Below, in pieces: positions 13,201 through 22,807 of a DNA stretch of 64,000 nt (positions are counted from its first letter, which is position 1; each line of letters opens with the position of its first letter). Made by a program: the position numbers and the translations under genes. Source of the stretch: Akkermansia sp. (GTDB lineage Bacteria; Verrucomicrobiota; Verrucomicrobiia; Verrucomicrobiales; Akkermansiaceae); assembly GCA_017555205.1 (NCBI GenBank), contig JAFZGW010000019.1, positions 1-64,000 on the forward strand, read 5' to 3'. Under the pieces are notes generated by a model. The model ran no database searches. It was not told the origin of the DNA and worked only from the letters and a program-made list of their open reading frames with translations.

Positions 13201-14331
13201 TTATTTAATGTCAACGATGAAAGAATCAAACTCACAAACATCGTTAATCTTGGTGCAGATCGCGATCTTTCTTGCGACGGCCGATTCCGCTTTTACTTGG
13301 TAAAGCTCACCAGTTTTGTATTTCAGGTAGAAATTGGTTAATGAATGGTTGGTAATGAGATTAGACAAGATAAAAGCATCTATTTGCCATAGGAAAACGC
13401 GTTCGCCTAATTCACAGAAGAACAGCCAAGATTGAGACTTTTTCAAACTCTTAAGTTTCTTCTCGGGAACTGTTACACAGCATCTGTCGGGGTATTTTAA
13501 TGAAGGAACAAATGCAGCAGATACATTCAATCCCCTAGTCAACCCATTGCGCGACTTACCTCCTTTAAACTTGCCTGATAATCCACGATGAACATGAACG
13601 TTATTTAAATGGAGACTTAGGCGCCCCAACAAAGCCTCCCACGCCGCAACATAATCCGCAGACTTCCTGACCATCGGCACCTTAATCAGAATTGGATTGA
13701 CTCTCAAGGTGCGCAATTTGTCTGCAATACGTTTTTCCTCAGTTCCTTTACCTTCATAGAACAACCAAGCGTAGATACGATTCTCTTCTGAGTTCCAATC
13801 AAAATCCGGCTTACTGAGTATGAACTTATTTCTATATTCGAAAGTTTGATACAATAGAAGTTCTGTTTCTTTAAGAGAGTGGCCGCAGATATGTACCTCC
13901 TCGGAACACAACAATCCACGCCAATCAACAGGTTGACCATGAATGATAATCTCGTTACCCAATAGTTCGGCCACATCGCTGTAATCCTGTTCTGTATAGA
14001 TACACATGTCTGGCGAATTCGCATCCTCATGCAAATGGAATACTCGCTTTGAGTTTTCAGAAACTCCCAAAGCTCGTTCCATGGCGAAATCGTAATTTGT
14101 CGTCAAGATGGCTGCAAAATACGAATCGAGGGCAGCCAAAGCGTGGTGAACAAAAGTCGGAGCAAGGTTCTTACACAAAGAAAAGAACTCGGCATTTGGG
14201 CGTTTTTCGCAGAAACTAGACACCTCCGAAGTCTGAGGAAAACGTTCGCACACTCCATCATTCTTAAGAATCTTATTGCATGAAGCAACAAGGTTAACAC
14301 CATTGCCTATCATTAAAATTCTTTTTTTCAT
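13201..14331 (-). CDS. SIR2-domain protein, probable NAD-degrading defence effector
   Basis: 376 residues. The N-terminal ~170 residues show the SIR2 Rossmann hallmarks of the bacterial SIR2_2-type proteins: GNGVN (9-13), ILTTNYDFAME (75-85), the FHLHE segment (98-102) and HICGHSLKE (147-155). The C-terminal ~200 residues match nothing I know and probably sense the trigger. Such proteins deplete NAD+ on phage infection in several defence systems. The ATG at 14331 is preferred to the TTG at 14340. Three tiny membrane-peptide frames follow on the same strand. AT-rich, unlike the core genes, which suggests transfer. Confidence 0.75.
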   Translation of the reverse strand: MKKRILMIGNGVNLVASCNKILKNDGVCERFPQTSEVSSFCEKRPNAEFFSLCKNLAPTFVHHALAALDSYFAAILTTNYDFAMERALGVSENSKRVFHLHEDANSPDMCIYTEQDYSDVAELLGNEIIIHGQPVDWRGLLCSEEVHICGHSLKETELLLYQTFEYRNKFILSKPDFDWNSEENRIYAWLFYEGKGTEEKRIADKLRTLRVNPILIKVPMVRKSADYVAAWEALLGRLSLHLNNVHVHRGLSGKFKGGKSRNGLTRGLNVSAAFVPSLKYPDRCCVTVPEKKLKSLKKSQSWLFFCELGERVFLWQIDAFILSNLITNHSLTNFYLKYKTGELYQVKAESAVARKIAICTKINDVCEFDSFIVDIK

Positions 14332-14565
14332 TGTATGCAATCAGCTACGATATTCCCCAGAACACAATCGAGAGTATACAGTACTCCTAATGCTGAATAT
14401 GCTATTAGTCATTAAGAAACAAGGATATAATTAAATAAAATGCTTTATTTTTAAAAAAATACGATTAGCGAAGCTCTTCAATAAGCGAGCATAAAATGAT
14501 TTTTTAATGTTTTCACTTTTTTGGCTTGACACCAGCATTAGGAGAGAAGAAACCCGCTTGTTACC
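14332..14565. other. AT-rich divergent intergenic region
   Basis: About 230 bp between the SIR2 and recombinase genes, with many A/T runs and no frame. It should hold both promoters; a TTGACA at 14525-14530 is the only clear -35 candidate, without a good -10 at 17 bp. Confidence 0.4.
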
Positions 14566-15558
14566 ATGAAGCAAAATCATATCGCAAAAAGTCTTTTAGC
14601 CGGTACTGGAGTATCTGAAAATGATGCCGCCCGTCTGACCTTGGAAGCAATCGAGACCCTGGGAGAATTGGCCACGGGTACCAGCCGCCCCGAGCTGGTG
14701 ACTCTGCTCCGCCGGGTGATTCAGGCAGGCGTGGCAGCCGTGAAGGCGGCTGAGCATACCGTGTCCCTGAGCGTGGCCGCTTGGGCGAGCGTGGATGCCC
14801 GCAAGGACCTGCGCCCGACCACGCGCCGCGACCTCCGCCACTTCGTCCGGCGTATTCTGCGCGTGGAAGGCGCGGCAGATATGCCGCTGCGCTCCATGAG
14901 TACGGCGGATTGCAAGCGGATTCTTGCCGCCGCCTTCGGTACCAGCCCCAGCAGCTACCGCAAGGGCCGCGTGATTCTCAGCAGCGTGTTCAGCTACGGC
15001 ATCCGTCAGGAATGGGCGGATAGTAACCCCGTGACGCGTATCGAGGTGCCCGCCGTGCAGGAAAAGCCCATCGAGCCGCTGACGCCGGAGGAAGTGGAAA
15101 AGCTGCAAGCGACTGCCAGCCGCCCGGAGTTCCGGGATATGCGCTTCTCGCTCAGTCTGATGCTCTACGGCGGCATCCGCCCCACCGAGGTGAGCCGATT
15201 GCAGGCCGGAGATATCAACTGGGAGGAGGGTCATGTCATCATCCGCCCCCGCGCAAGCAAGACGGGCGGCGGGCGTGCGGTCCCCCTGCGTGGCGTGAGG
15301 GGCATCCGCAAGCGCGAGAGGGTCATCCCCCGCAACTGGAAGCGCAAGTGGCAGGCCTTGCGGCGTGCCGCCGGGTTCCGCCACTGGGTGCCGGATGTGT
15401 GCCGGCACTCGTTCGCTACGTACCATGCCGCCATGTTCCGGAATCTCCCGGAGCTGCAGCTGGAGATGGGCCACCGCGACACCTCGCTGCTGCGCTCGCG
15501 CTACATGGTGCCCACCAGCAGAAAAGAAGCGGAAAAATTCTGGAGAGGGTGTCGGTGA
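14566..15558 (+). CDS. Tyrosine recombinase/integrase
   Basis: 330 residues. An N-terminal SAM-like core-binding domain (about 65-155) precedes the catalytic domain: R205 in GGIRPTEVSRL, K232 in ASKTGGG, R280 in DVCRHSFATY, H303 in EMGHRDTS and the nucleophile Y313 in RSRYMVPT. The first His of the usual HxxR box is Asp here (DVCR), a known variant. The first ~60 residues are unusual. GC-rich like the core, in contrast to the SIR2 gene behind it. It closes the accessory island and may have built it, but no attachment site is evident at its 3' end. Confidence 0.85.
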   Translation: MKQNHIAKSLLAGTGVSENDAARLTLEAIETLGELATGTSRPELVTLLRRVIQAGVAAVKAAEHTVSLSVAAWASVDARKDLRPTTRRDLRHFVRRILRVEGAADMPLRSMSTADCKRILAAAFGTSPSSYRKGRVILSSVFSYGIRQEWADSNPVTRIEVPAVQEKPIEPLTPEEVEKLQATASRPEFRDMRFSLSLMLYGGIRPTEVSRLQAGDINWEEGHVIIRPRASKTGGGRAVPLRGVRGIRKRERVIPRNWKRKWQALRRAAGFRHWVPDVCRHSFATYHAAMFRNLPELQLEMGHRDTSLLRSRYMVPTSRKEAEKFWRGCR

Positions 15559-15669
15559 GCAAAACCGCCAAAAACGGATTGACGCATAGCAGGGTTCGTG
15601 ATATAAACAGTTTACAGCCAAAATAAGCCATTTCCTACCATATTACGCTTTCTCAAACAATGCAGCATT

Positions 15670-16377
15670 CTACTGGGACTTGTGTCCTGCCTCGCAATAG
15701 CGCTGAACCAGCATGCAACCGTAGTCATACAGGCTCATATTGGCGGCGTAATTGGTAGCATAGTCATCCAGCTCCCAGGGCCAGTAGCGCTCGCGCTCGC
15801 CGGAATGTTGCGACTCGTAGTTAAGATAATCGCTCAGGCAAGCCTGTTGAGCAGCTGTAAACTCCACACATTTTCCACGCAAAAAGTCATCGCTGCGGGC
15901 AGTTGGGGGTTCCGTGCCGAGAAATAACAACAGGTTCACCCCACGAAGAGCCGCACAAATAAAAGCCGGCAAATAAAAGCGGTAAGCCCCTGCGGCCATG
16001 TAAGTAAGGGAACAATTACATGCCATCAACAGGGAATCGGGTATACGCCGCCAATCGTCTCGCTCCTCCAGCGGCGCGAGCAAGGCCTGAGCGTTGGGCG
16101 ACATGTACTCATCTTCCGCCTCACCACCAAGCAAACCGCGAACATCTCGATACGAAGTCACATTGTCAAATGCCTGTTCTATGCGCTCTATCAAACGCTG
16201 ACCGGCGGGTGTCGGAAAGTGGGCTGCCCGCTCCGCTGACTCCTCTGCCAATGCAGACTCCACGCGACGTTGGCGCGCCTCCAGCTCCTGCAAAAACTCC
16301 TCAGCTTCTGCCACATAGGACTTATCAAAGAGCCCCAGCAAAGAGAGTTGACGGGAGCTCTGTTTCTTCTTGCTCAT
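15670..16377 (-). CDS. DUF6714-like protein, 235 residues
   Basis: The central WRRIPDSLLMACNCSLTYM followed by GAYRFYLPAFICAAL fits the DUF6714-type pattern (Trp-Ile-Pro ... small ... FYLPAY). The N-terminal ~60 residues are a charged coiled coil (EAEEFLQELEARQRRVE). Cytoplasmic, function unknown. The promoter at 16412-16384 puts the transcript start on the ATG, 7 nt beyond the -10 box. It is divergent from the helicase gene, with which it shares a 117-bp intergenic region. Confidence 0.7.
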   Translation of the reverse strand: MSKKKQSSRQLSLLGLFDKSYVAEAEEFLQELEARQRRVESALAEESAERAAHFPTPAGQRLIERIEQAFDNVTSYRDVRGLLGGEAEDEYMSPNAQALLAPLEERDDWRRIPDSLLMACNCSLTYMAAGAYRFYLPAFICAALRGVNLLLFLGTEPPTARSDDFLRGKCVEFTAAQQACLSDYLNYESQHSGERERYWPWELDDYATNYAANMSLYDYGCMLVQRYCEAGHKSQ

Positions 16378-16383
16378 GCGCTC

Positions 16384-16412
16384 AGTCTACCCCAAAAAAA
16401 CGGGGCTTGCAA
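16384..16412 (-). promoter_or_regulatory. Promoter of the DUF6714-like gene (leaderless)
   Basis: TTGCAA (16412-16407), 17-bp spacer, TAGACT (16389-16384) on the minus strand; the A of the ATG (16377) lies 7 nt beyond the -10 box. Confidence 0.65.
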
Positions 16413-16430
16413 CAGAAAAGCAATAAAATC

Positions 16431-16459
16431 TTGCCGCGAACGGGGAAATATGCTAGCAT
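16431..16459 (+). promoter_or_regulatory. Promoter of the helicase gene
   Basis: TTGCCG (16431-16436), 17-bp spacer, TAGCAT (16454-16459), giving a leader of about 28 nt before the ATG at 16495. Confidence 0.6.
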
Positions 16460-16494
16460 AGCCCGCCGACCCACGGCAGTACATTCGCACGATT

Positions 16495-18495
16495 ATGGCA
16501 GAGAAGTTCGACATCAACAGCTTAAATTCCGCTCAGCGCCAGGCAGTACAGACCCTCAATGGGCCGGTACTCATACTTGCCGGCGCGGGTACAGGCAAAA
16601 CCCGCACGGTAACATGCCGAATTGCCAACATGATAGACAAGGGGGTAAACCCCGCCGGAATTCTCGCCCTTACCTTCACCAACAAAGCCGCGAATGAAAT
16701 GGCTGATCGTGTGGCCGGGTTGGTAGACCGCAAGGCAGCGCGCAAAATGACCGTGTGCACCTTTCACTCGCTCTGTGTGCGTATTTTACGCCAAGACATC
16801 GGCCGATTGGGCTACAAAGAAAACTTCTCCATCTACACCGGCAGCGACCAGAGCGGCTTGCTCAAGCGCCTGATAATGGAGTATGGAGCGCGCCGCGAAA
16901 AACTCGAACCGGCACAGGTAATCGCAGAATATTCCCGAGTGCGCAACCTGGGGCAAGATTACAAAGCGATAGAAGACACGCTTATCTCGACCGTTGCCGG
17001 GGCTTATCAGCGCGAGCTGAAGGCACAAAATGCTGTGGATTTTGATGATTTGCTCATTTTGACGGAGCGCTTGCTGCGCTGCTACCCGGATGTGCATGAA
17101 AAGTGGAACAAGCGGTTCTCGTACATCACGGTGGACGAGTTTCAGGACACGAATTCCCTGCAGATGAGCCTGCTGCGGCAACTCGTAGGCCCGGAGCACA
17201 ACGTGTGTGTGGTGGGTGATGATGACCAGTCCATCTACGGTTGGCGAGGGGCTCAGATATCAAACATTCTCGACTTCGAGAGCTTTTTCCCCAACCCCAC
17301 GGTTATCAAACTCGAGGAAAACTACCGCTGCACCAAACAAGTGCTGGACTGTGCCAATATTCTGATTCGCAACAATGCCGGGCGCAGAGACAAAACACTG
17401 AGAACAAATAAAGTAGGCGAGTACCCCGTACGGCTCTTGGCCATGCCCGGGCCACAGGAGGAGGCCGAGTTCATGGCCGATGAAATCGAGCAGATTCACC
17501 TGCGAGACCGTCTGCCGTGGGAGAGCTTCGCTGTGCTTTTCCGCGCCAATGCGCAGAGCCGCGCACTCGAAATGGCCCTGCGCGAGCGCCACATTCCCTA
17601 CCGCATGGTCGGCACCAAGAGTTTCTTTGACCGCCGCGAAGTGAAGGACCTCATCAGTTACCTGCAAATGATGGATAACCCGGATGCCGACCTGCACCTT
17701 CTGCGAGTGCTCAATACCCCACCCCGCGGCATCAGCGTAAACACCGCCTCTTTCGCCATCGACTGGAGCCGAGACAACAAGAAGAGTATATGGGCCACCC
17801 TGTTGGACCTCTCATTCCTCTCCGAATGTTCTACTCGCTCCCAAAACAGCATCGAAGCGTTCACTGAATTAGTAACACGCTACGGTACCGAATTCGCGCA
17901 AAGCGAGCGCCCCTTCGTCGATATCCTCTCCGACTTCCTTAAAGAGACTCAGTACGAGGAATATATCTCTAAAAACTGTAAAACCGAAGAAGAAAAAAAT
18001 CGCCGTCAATCCGCCATAGATGACATTAAATCCGCCCTGCGCCAGTACTGGCTGCCCGGTGCCAAACTGACTGATTTCCTCGCCAAAATCAACCTCGATA
18101 ACGACCGAGATGATGATGATATCGAGGCGAAAAGCGGAGTGTGCCTTATCACCATGCATGCGGCAAAAGGCTTGGAGTTCCCCCAAGTATATATCGTGGG
18201 TGTTGAAGATGGTTTGCTGCCCCACACTCGCTCGGTTGATGAAGGCAACCTCGACGAAGAGCGCCGCCTGTTCTATGTGGGTATCACGCGCGCTCGCGAA
18301 CGACTGACCATGACTTACTGCGCCAAGCGCTCGCGCTATGGCCAAGAGGAGCGCTGCCGCCCCTCCTGCTTCATTTCCGAAATTCCTAATCGCCTTTACG
18401 AATTCGTCGATTACGACAAACTCATGAAGACGCCCCTCACAGAAGACCAGTGCGTGGATGCTATCGCCTCGCTACGCGCCCTGCTCGATGACTGA
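16495..18495 (+). CDS. pcrA: ATP-dependent DNA helicase, UvrD/PcrA family
   Basis: 666 residues with all SF1A motifs in order: Q-motif LNSAQRQAV, Walker A GAGTGKTRT (from residue 31), Ia ALTFTNKAA, II VDEFQDTN (near 215), III VVGDDDQSIYGWRGA, IV LEENYRC, V TMHAAKGLEFPQVY (near 555) and VI VGITRARERL (near 596). It unwinds DNA 3'-5' in nucleotide excision repair, mismatch repair and removal of RecA or stalled complexes. It is shorter at the C-terminus than typical UvrD (~720), lacking the long tail. Whether it is better called PcrA, UvrD or Rep needs a phylogeny. No neighbour is cotranscribed. Confidence 0.93.
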   Translation: MAEKFDINSLNSAQRQAVQTLNGPVLILAGAGTGKTRTVTCRIANMIDKGVNPAGILALTFTNKAANEMADRVAGLVDRKAARKMTVCTFHSLCVRILRQDIGRLGYKENFSIYTGSDQSGLLKRLIMEYGARREKLEPAQVIAEYSRVRNLGQDYKAIEDTLISTVAGAYQRELKAQNAVDFDDLLILTERLLRCYPDVHEKWNKRFSYITVDEFQDTNSLQMSLLRQLVGPEHNVCVVGDDDQSIYGWRGAQISNILDFESFFPNPTVIKLEENYRCTKQVLDCANILIRNNAGRRDKTLRTNKVGEYPVRLLAMPGPQEEAEFMADEIEQIHLRDRLPWESFAVLFRANAQSRALEMALRERHIPYRMVGTKSFFDRREVKDLISYLQMMDNPDADLHLLRVLNTPPRGISVNTASFAIDWSRDNKKSIWATLLDLSFLSECSTRSQNSIEAFTELVTRYGTEFAQSERPFVDILSDFLKETQYEEYISKNCKTEEEKNRRQSAIDDIKSALRQYWLPGAKLTDFLAKINLDNDRDDDDIEAKSGVCLITMHAAKGLEFPQVYIVGVEDGLLPHTRSVDEGNLDEERRLFYVGITRARERLTMTYCAKRSRYGQEERCRPSCFISEIPNRLYEFVDYDKLMKTPLTEDQCVDAIASLRALLDD

Positions 18496-18562
18496 ATACA
18501 CGATTTTTCTACATTTTATTTGAAAAAATCTAAAATAAGTTAGTCTTTCCTTACTTTTATGC

Positions 18563-18591
18563 TTGCCATTCCGAATAAGCTGTGATAAATT
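18563..18591 (+). promoter_or_regulatory. Promoter of eno
   Basis: TTGCCA (18563-18568), 17-bp spacer, TAAATT (18586-18591); leader of ~45 nt with AGAAAGGA ahead of the ATG at 18644. Confidence 0.6.
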
Positions 18592-18607
18592 CGCCGCAGA
18601 GAGTTAG

Positions 18608-19918
<1,311 letters not shown>

Positions 19919-19951
19919 TCCCCCCCAATCTGCGCCCGGAATCGGCAAATC

Positions 19952-19984
19952 GGCAGCGTTCCTGTATGGAACGCTGCCTTTTTT
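19952..19984 (+). terminator. Terminator of eno
   Basis: Perfect 10-bp stem GGCAGCGTTC/GAACGCTGCC with a 7-nt loop, followed by TTTTTT. Confidence 0.9.
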
Positions 19985-20047
19985 ACAAAAAAAGTCCAAC
20001 AATCGCGCATGATTTTTCGTCATTCTATGCAACAGGAGCATTCACCA

Positions 20048-20983
20048 ATGAACATAACCAACCAAGCAAACACAGGGAATGACACGCTGCGCATAGGAAC
20101 CGAACTGGGGGACTACCGCATCATCTGCCTGCTCGGCAGAACCGACTCGTGCATCAGCTATCTGGCATTCGACAGCTTAAACAAGCACAATGTCACCATA
20201 CGCGAATTCTTTCCCACTGCCATTGCCCTTCGCGGAACGGACAGGTTAAAGGTCGTGCAATCTGCACGCTGCCGGCAAGCTGGTGCTCTGATTGAAGCGG
20301 TGGAAGAATATGTGCAGCAAGCCCGAGCCTTGGCTGCAATTACACACCCGAACGTGGCTCCCATCAAATCCATTTTCCGTGCACTCGGTACAGCATACTG
20401 CGTGTATCCCGAAATGACGGGGCAGCCACTGAGTGCCTTTGCTACACCACTCGGTAGTATCACTGAACAGCAGCTCATGCCTATACTGAAAGATTTGCTG
20501 CACACCTTCTCTTACCTGCACGTGCGCAAAATCTTCCACGGCAATCTGAAAGCCGCCGACATCATCATCCGGCAGGGCAACAAACCGGTCATTACCAACT
20601 TTCTACCGGAATTTTTCGCTCCCAAAAACGCTGCAACACGCGATATGTACGCGCTTGCCCATATATGCTACACGCTCATAACCGGCACCCCGTGGAATGA
20701 CGACGTACCACCGCTCTGCACCATACCGGAGCTACGAAAACGCTTTTCGACAGATGCGCTGGCCGCCATCGACAACGTACTCACCTCCGACCCGGTCACG
20801 CGCTGCCATTCGATTGGAGAATGGCTTACTGCCCTCCCGGAGCAGTCCCCCACCACTCCCGAGCGCAACTCCGCACAACCACCGGGCAAGAGCAATAAAT
20901 CGGCAATTCTTATCGGCATCATATTAGGTGTACTGGCTCTATCGGGCTATGCTATCTGCCGCATGATGGGGCTATTGAACTGA
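20048..20983 (+). CDS. Membrane-anchored pseudokinase
   Basis: 311 residues from the ATG at 20048, which has AGGAG at a suitable distance (an upstream start would add 13 residues). The fold follows bacterial Ser/Thr kinases (YRIICLLGRTDSCISYLA, HPNVAPIKSIF, DMYALAHICYTLITGTPW), but the catalytic residues are gone: the VAIK lysine is Arg (VTIREFFP), HRD is HGN (FHGNLKAAD) and DFG is missing (VITNFLPEFF). A C-terminal membrane helix (residues ~284-304) follows a Pro/Ser linker. It is therefore likely a non-catalytic binding or scaffolding protein held at the membrane by its C-terminus. Monocistronic, with its own terminator. Confidence 0.8.
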   Translation: MNITNQANTGNDTLRIGTELGDYRIICLLGRTDSCISYLAFDSLNKHNVTIREFFPTAIALRGTDRLKVVQSARCRQAGALIEAVEEYVQQARALAAITHPNVAPIKSIFRALGTAYCVYPEMTGQPLSAFATPLGSITEQQLMPILKDLLHTFSYLHVRKIFHGNLKAADIIIRQGNKPVITNFLPEFFAPKNAATRDMYALAHICYTLITGTPWNDDVPPLCTIPELRKRFSTDALAAIDNVLTSDPVTRCHSIGEWLTALPEQSPTTPERNSAQPPGKSNKSAILIGIILGVLALSGYAICRMMGLLN

Positions 20984-21019
20984 AAAACGATAGACTGCGT
21001 ATTGCAGTCTATCGTTTTT
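20983..21019. terminator. Bidirectional terminator between pseudokinase and metG
   Basis: 16-bp perfect stem AAAAACGATAGACTGC with its complement, 5-nt loop, U-rich ends on both strands; it serves the two convergent genes. Confidence 0.92.
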
Positions 21020-21038
21020 GACATTGTGATATCTTAAA

Positions 21039-22670
21039 TTACTGCTGGGGAGCAGCGGCCTTGCGAGCAGCCTTGGCCGCAGCCTTTGCGGCGCGCTCTG
21101 CCATTTTCTGCTTTTCCTCTTCGGAGAGGATACGCGGGAACACCGGGCTGGGAGCCTGCACCTGGTGGCCGTCTTTCAAAATCCCCCAAGCAAGAGTCTG
21201 CGGGCTGAGTGTGGCGGGGTCCACCTGCAGCTGGGAAAGGATGCGAGCGGAGGCATCGGGCAGTACACAAGCAATGAGGTAACCCACCTGCACACAGCTT
21301 TCAAGCAGGTGCGCCAGTACATTCTGCAACTCAGGTAGACGAGCTTCATCCTTAGCAAGAGCAAAGGGCTGAGTTTTTTCAATGTACGCATTGCAACGCC
21401 CCACATGTGCATTGAGCGCGGCCAAAGCCTCGGAGGTACTGTAAGCGTTCATGCACTCGGAGAATCGGGCAACAGTAGCGGCCATGCTTTCGCGCAATTC
21501 CACGGAAAGCTCATCGGTAGCCAACTCAGGAGCCACGGTCACCACACCGCCAAGGTAGCGGGTGCACATGTTGAGTGAACGGTTGCACAGGTTGCCGAGG
21601 TCATTGGCCAGCTCCGTGTTGTAGAGCATCTTCATGCGCTCAGCATCGTAGTCGCTGTCGTAACCGGTCTTGGTGTCGCGCACCAGGTAGTAGCGCACAG
21701 CCTCCGGGCCGAACACGTCGCAAAGGTCGTTCGGGTCAACGATATTACCAAGAGACTTAGACATCTTCTCGCCCTTGATATTAAGCCAACCGTGAACAAG
21801 CAAGCGCGGCATTTCCGCATCGGAGAATCCCATAGCGTGCAGCATGCACAGCCAGTAAATGCCGTGTGCCGGCACAAGAATATCCTTGCCTATTACCTCG
21901 CAGGCAGCAGGCCACAGCTTATTGAAATCAGGCAGCGAGGGGTCGCCATCGGACAAGTAACCGGCGAAAGATATATAGTTGATGAGAGCATCAAACCACA
22001 CATAGGTCACGAAATCCGGGTCGAAGGGCAACGGAATACCCCAGCTCAAGCGGTCTTTCGGGCGAGAAATGCAAAGGTCATTGGTAGCGCGCTCGATAGC
22101 CATCAGCAAATCCTGACGACGGAAATCGGGGGTCACACACTCGGGGTGCGTGGTCACAAACTCTTTCAGCCACTCCGTATGAGCAGTGAGGTTGAAATAC
22201 CAGTTTTCCTCCTCAAGCTCGATTACCTGCCCCCACTCGGGGCCGAAATTGCCATCCTCACCGCGCTCTTTATCCGTGAGGAACTGCTCCTGACGCACAG
22301 AATAGAAGCCCTTGTAGGCTTTCTTGTACAGGCAACCCTTCTCCTTCAGGTTCGTGAGGATTTTCTGCACGCAGGCCTTGTGGCGAGCATCTGTCGTAGC
22401 GGCCCAGCCGTCGTAGGAAATACCGAGGCGCTCCCACAAGGCAACGAAACGCTTGGTCACGGTATCGGCGTATTCCTGCGGAGAAACGCCGGCCTCCTCA
22501 GCCTTCTGCTGCACTTTCTGGCCGTGCTGATCTACACCAGTCAGCAGGAAGGTATCTTCCCCGCACATTCGGTGCCAACGAGCCAATACGTCCGCCAGGA
22601 CCTTCTCGTATGCATGCCCGATATGGGGAGAACCGTTCGTGTAATCAATTGCTGTAGTAATGTAGAACAT
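21039..22670 (-). CDS. metG: Methionyl-tRNA synthetase
   Basis: 543 residues. Class I signatures HIGH (16-19) and KMSKS (near 300) are intact, with TGVDQHGQKVQ, WGIPLP and the Met-pocket region YVWFDALINY. The zinc-knuckle cysteines of the long MetG type are absent, so this is the short bacterial type without the C-terminal tRNA-binding domain; instead it ends in a low-complexity Ala/Lys tail (AAKAAAKAARKAAAPQQ) that could bind RNA. Charges tRNA-Met, essential. Own TTGC-type promoter and a shared bidirectional terminator. Confidence 0.97.
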   Translation of the reverse strand: MFYITTAIDYTNGSPHIGHAYEKVLADVLARWHRMCGEDTFLLTGVDQHGQKVQQKAEEAGVSPQEYADTVTKRFVALWERLGISYDGWAATTDARHKACVQKILTNLKEKGCLYKKAYKGFYSVRQEQFLTDKERGEDGNFGPEWGQVIELEEENWYFNLTAHTEWLKEFVTTHPECVTPDFRRQDLLMAIERATNDLCISRPKDRLSWGIPLPFDPDFVTYVWFDALINYISFAGYLSDGDPSLPDFNKLWPAACEVIGKDILVPAHGIYWLCMLHAMGFSDAEMPRLLVHGWLNIKGEKMSKSLGNIVDPNDLCDVFGPEAVRYYLVRDTKTGYDSDYDAERMKMLYNTELANDLGNLCNRSLNMCTRYLGGVVTVAPELATDELSVELRESMAATVARFSECMNAYSTSEALAALNAHVGRCNAYIEKTQPFALAKDEARLPELQNVLAHLLESCVQVGYLIACVLPDASARILSQLQVDPATLSPQTLAWGILKDGHQVQAPSPVFPRILSEEEKQKMAERAAKAAAKAARKAAAPQQ

Positions 22671-22679
22671 AGCGCGCTG

Positions 22680-22708
22680 ATTGTACTACCAAGCAGCCGC
22701 GCGCGCAA
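22680..22708 (-). promoter_or_regulatory. Promoter of metG
   Basis: TTGCGC (22708-22703), 17-bp spacer, TACAAT (22685-22680) on the minus strand, only 10 nt from the ATG at 22670, so the leader is nearly absent. Confidence 0.6.
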
Positions 22709-22771
22709 GCCCAAACTCCGCATGCTGACAGGAAAACAGCCGCATTCCTCCGCAGGCTCCCGTTTTGCGGT

Positions 22772-22800
22772 TTGACAACACAGTACAAGCTACCTATAAT
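22772..22800 (+). promoter_or_regulatory. Consensus promoter of the DUF3592-like gene (leaderless)
   Basis: TTGACA (22772-22777), 17-bp spacer, TATAAT (22795-22800): full consensus. The ATG at 22808 starts 8 nt beyond the -10 box. Confidence 0.8.
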
Positions 22801-22807
22801 ACGCGCC

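Noticed and set aside
14596..15621. 341-codon minus-strand frame
   Set aside because: Antisense to the tyrosine recombinase, which has all catalytic motifs.
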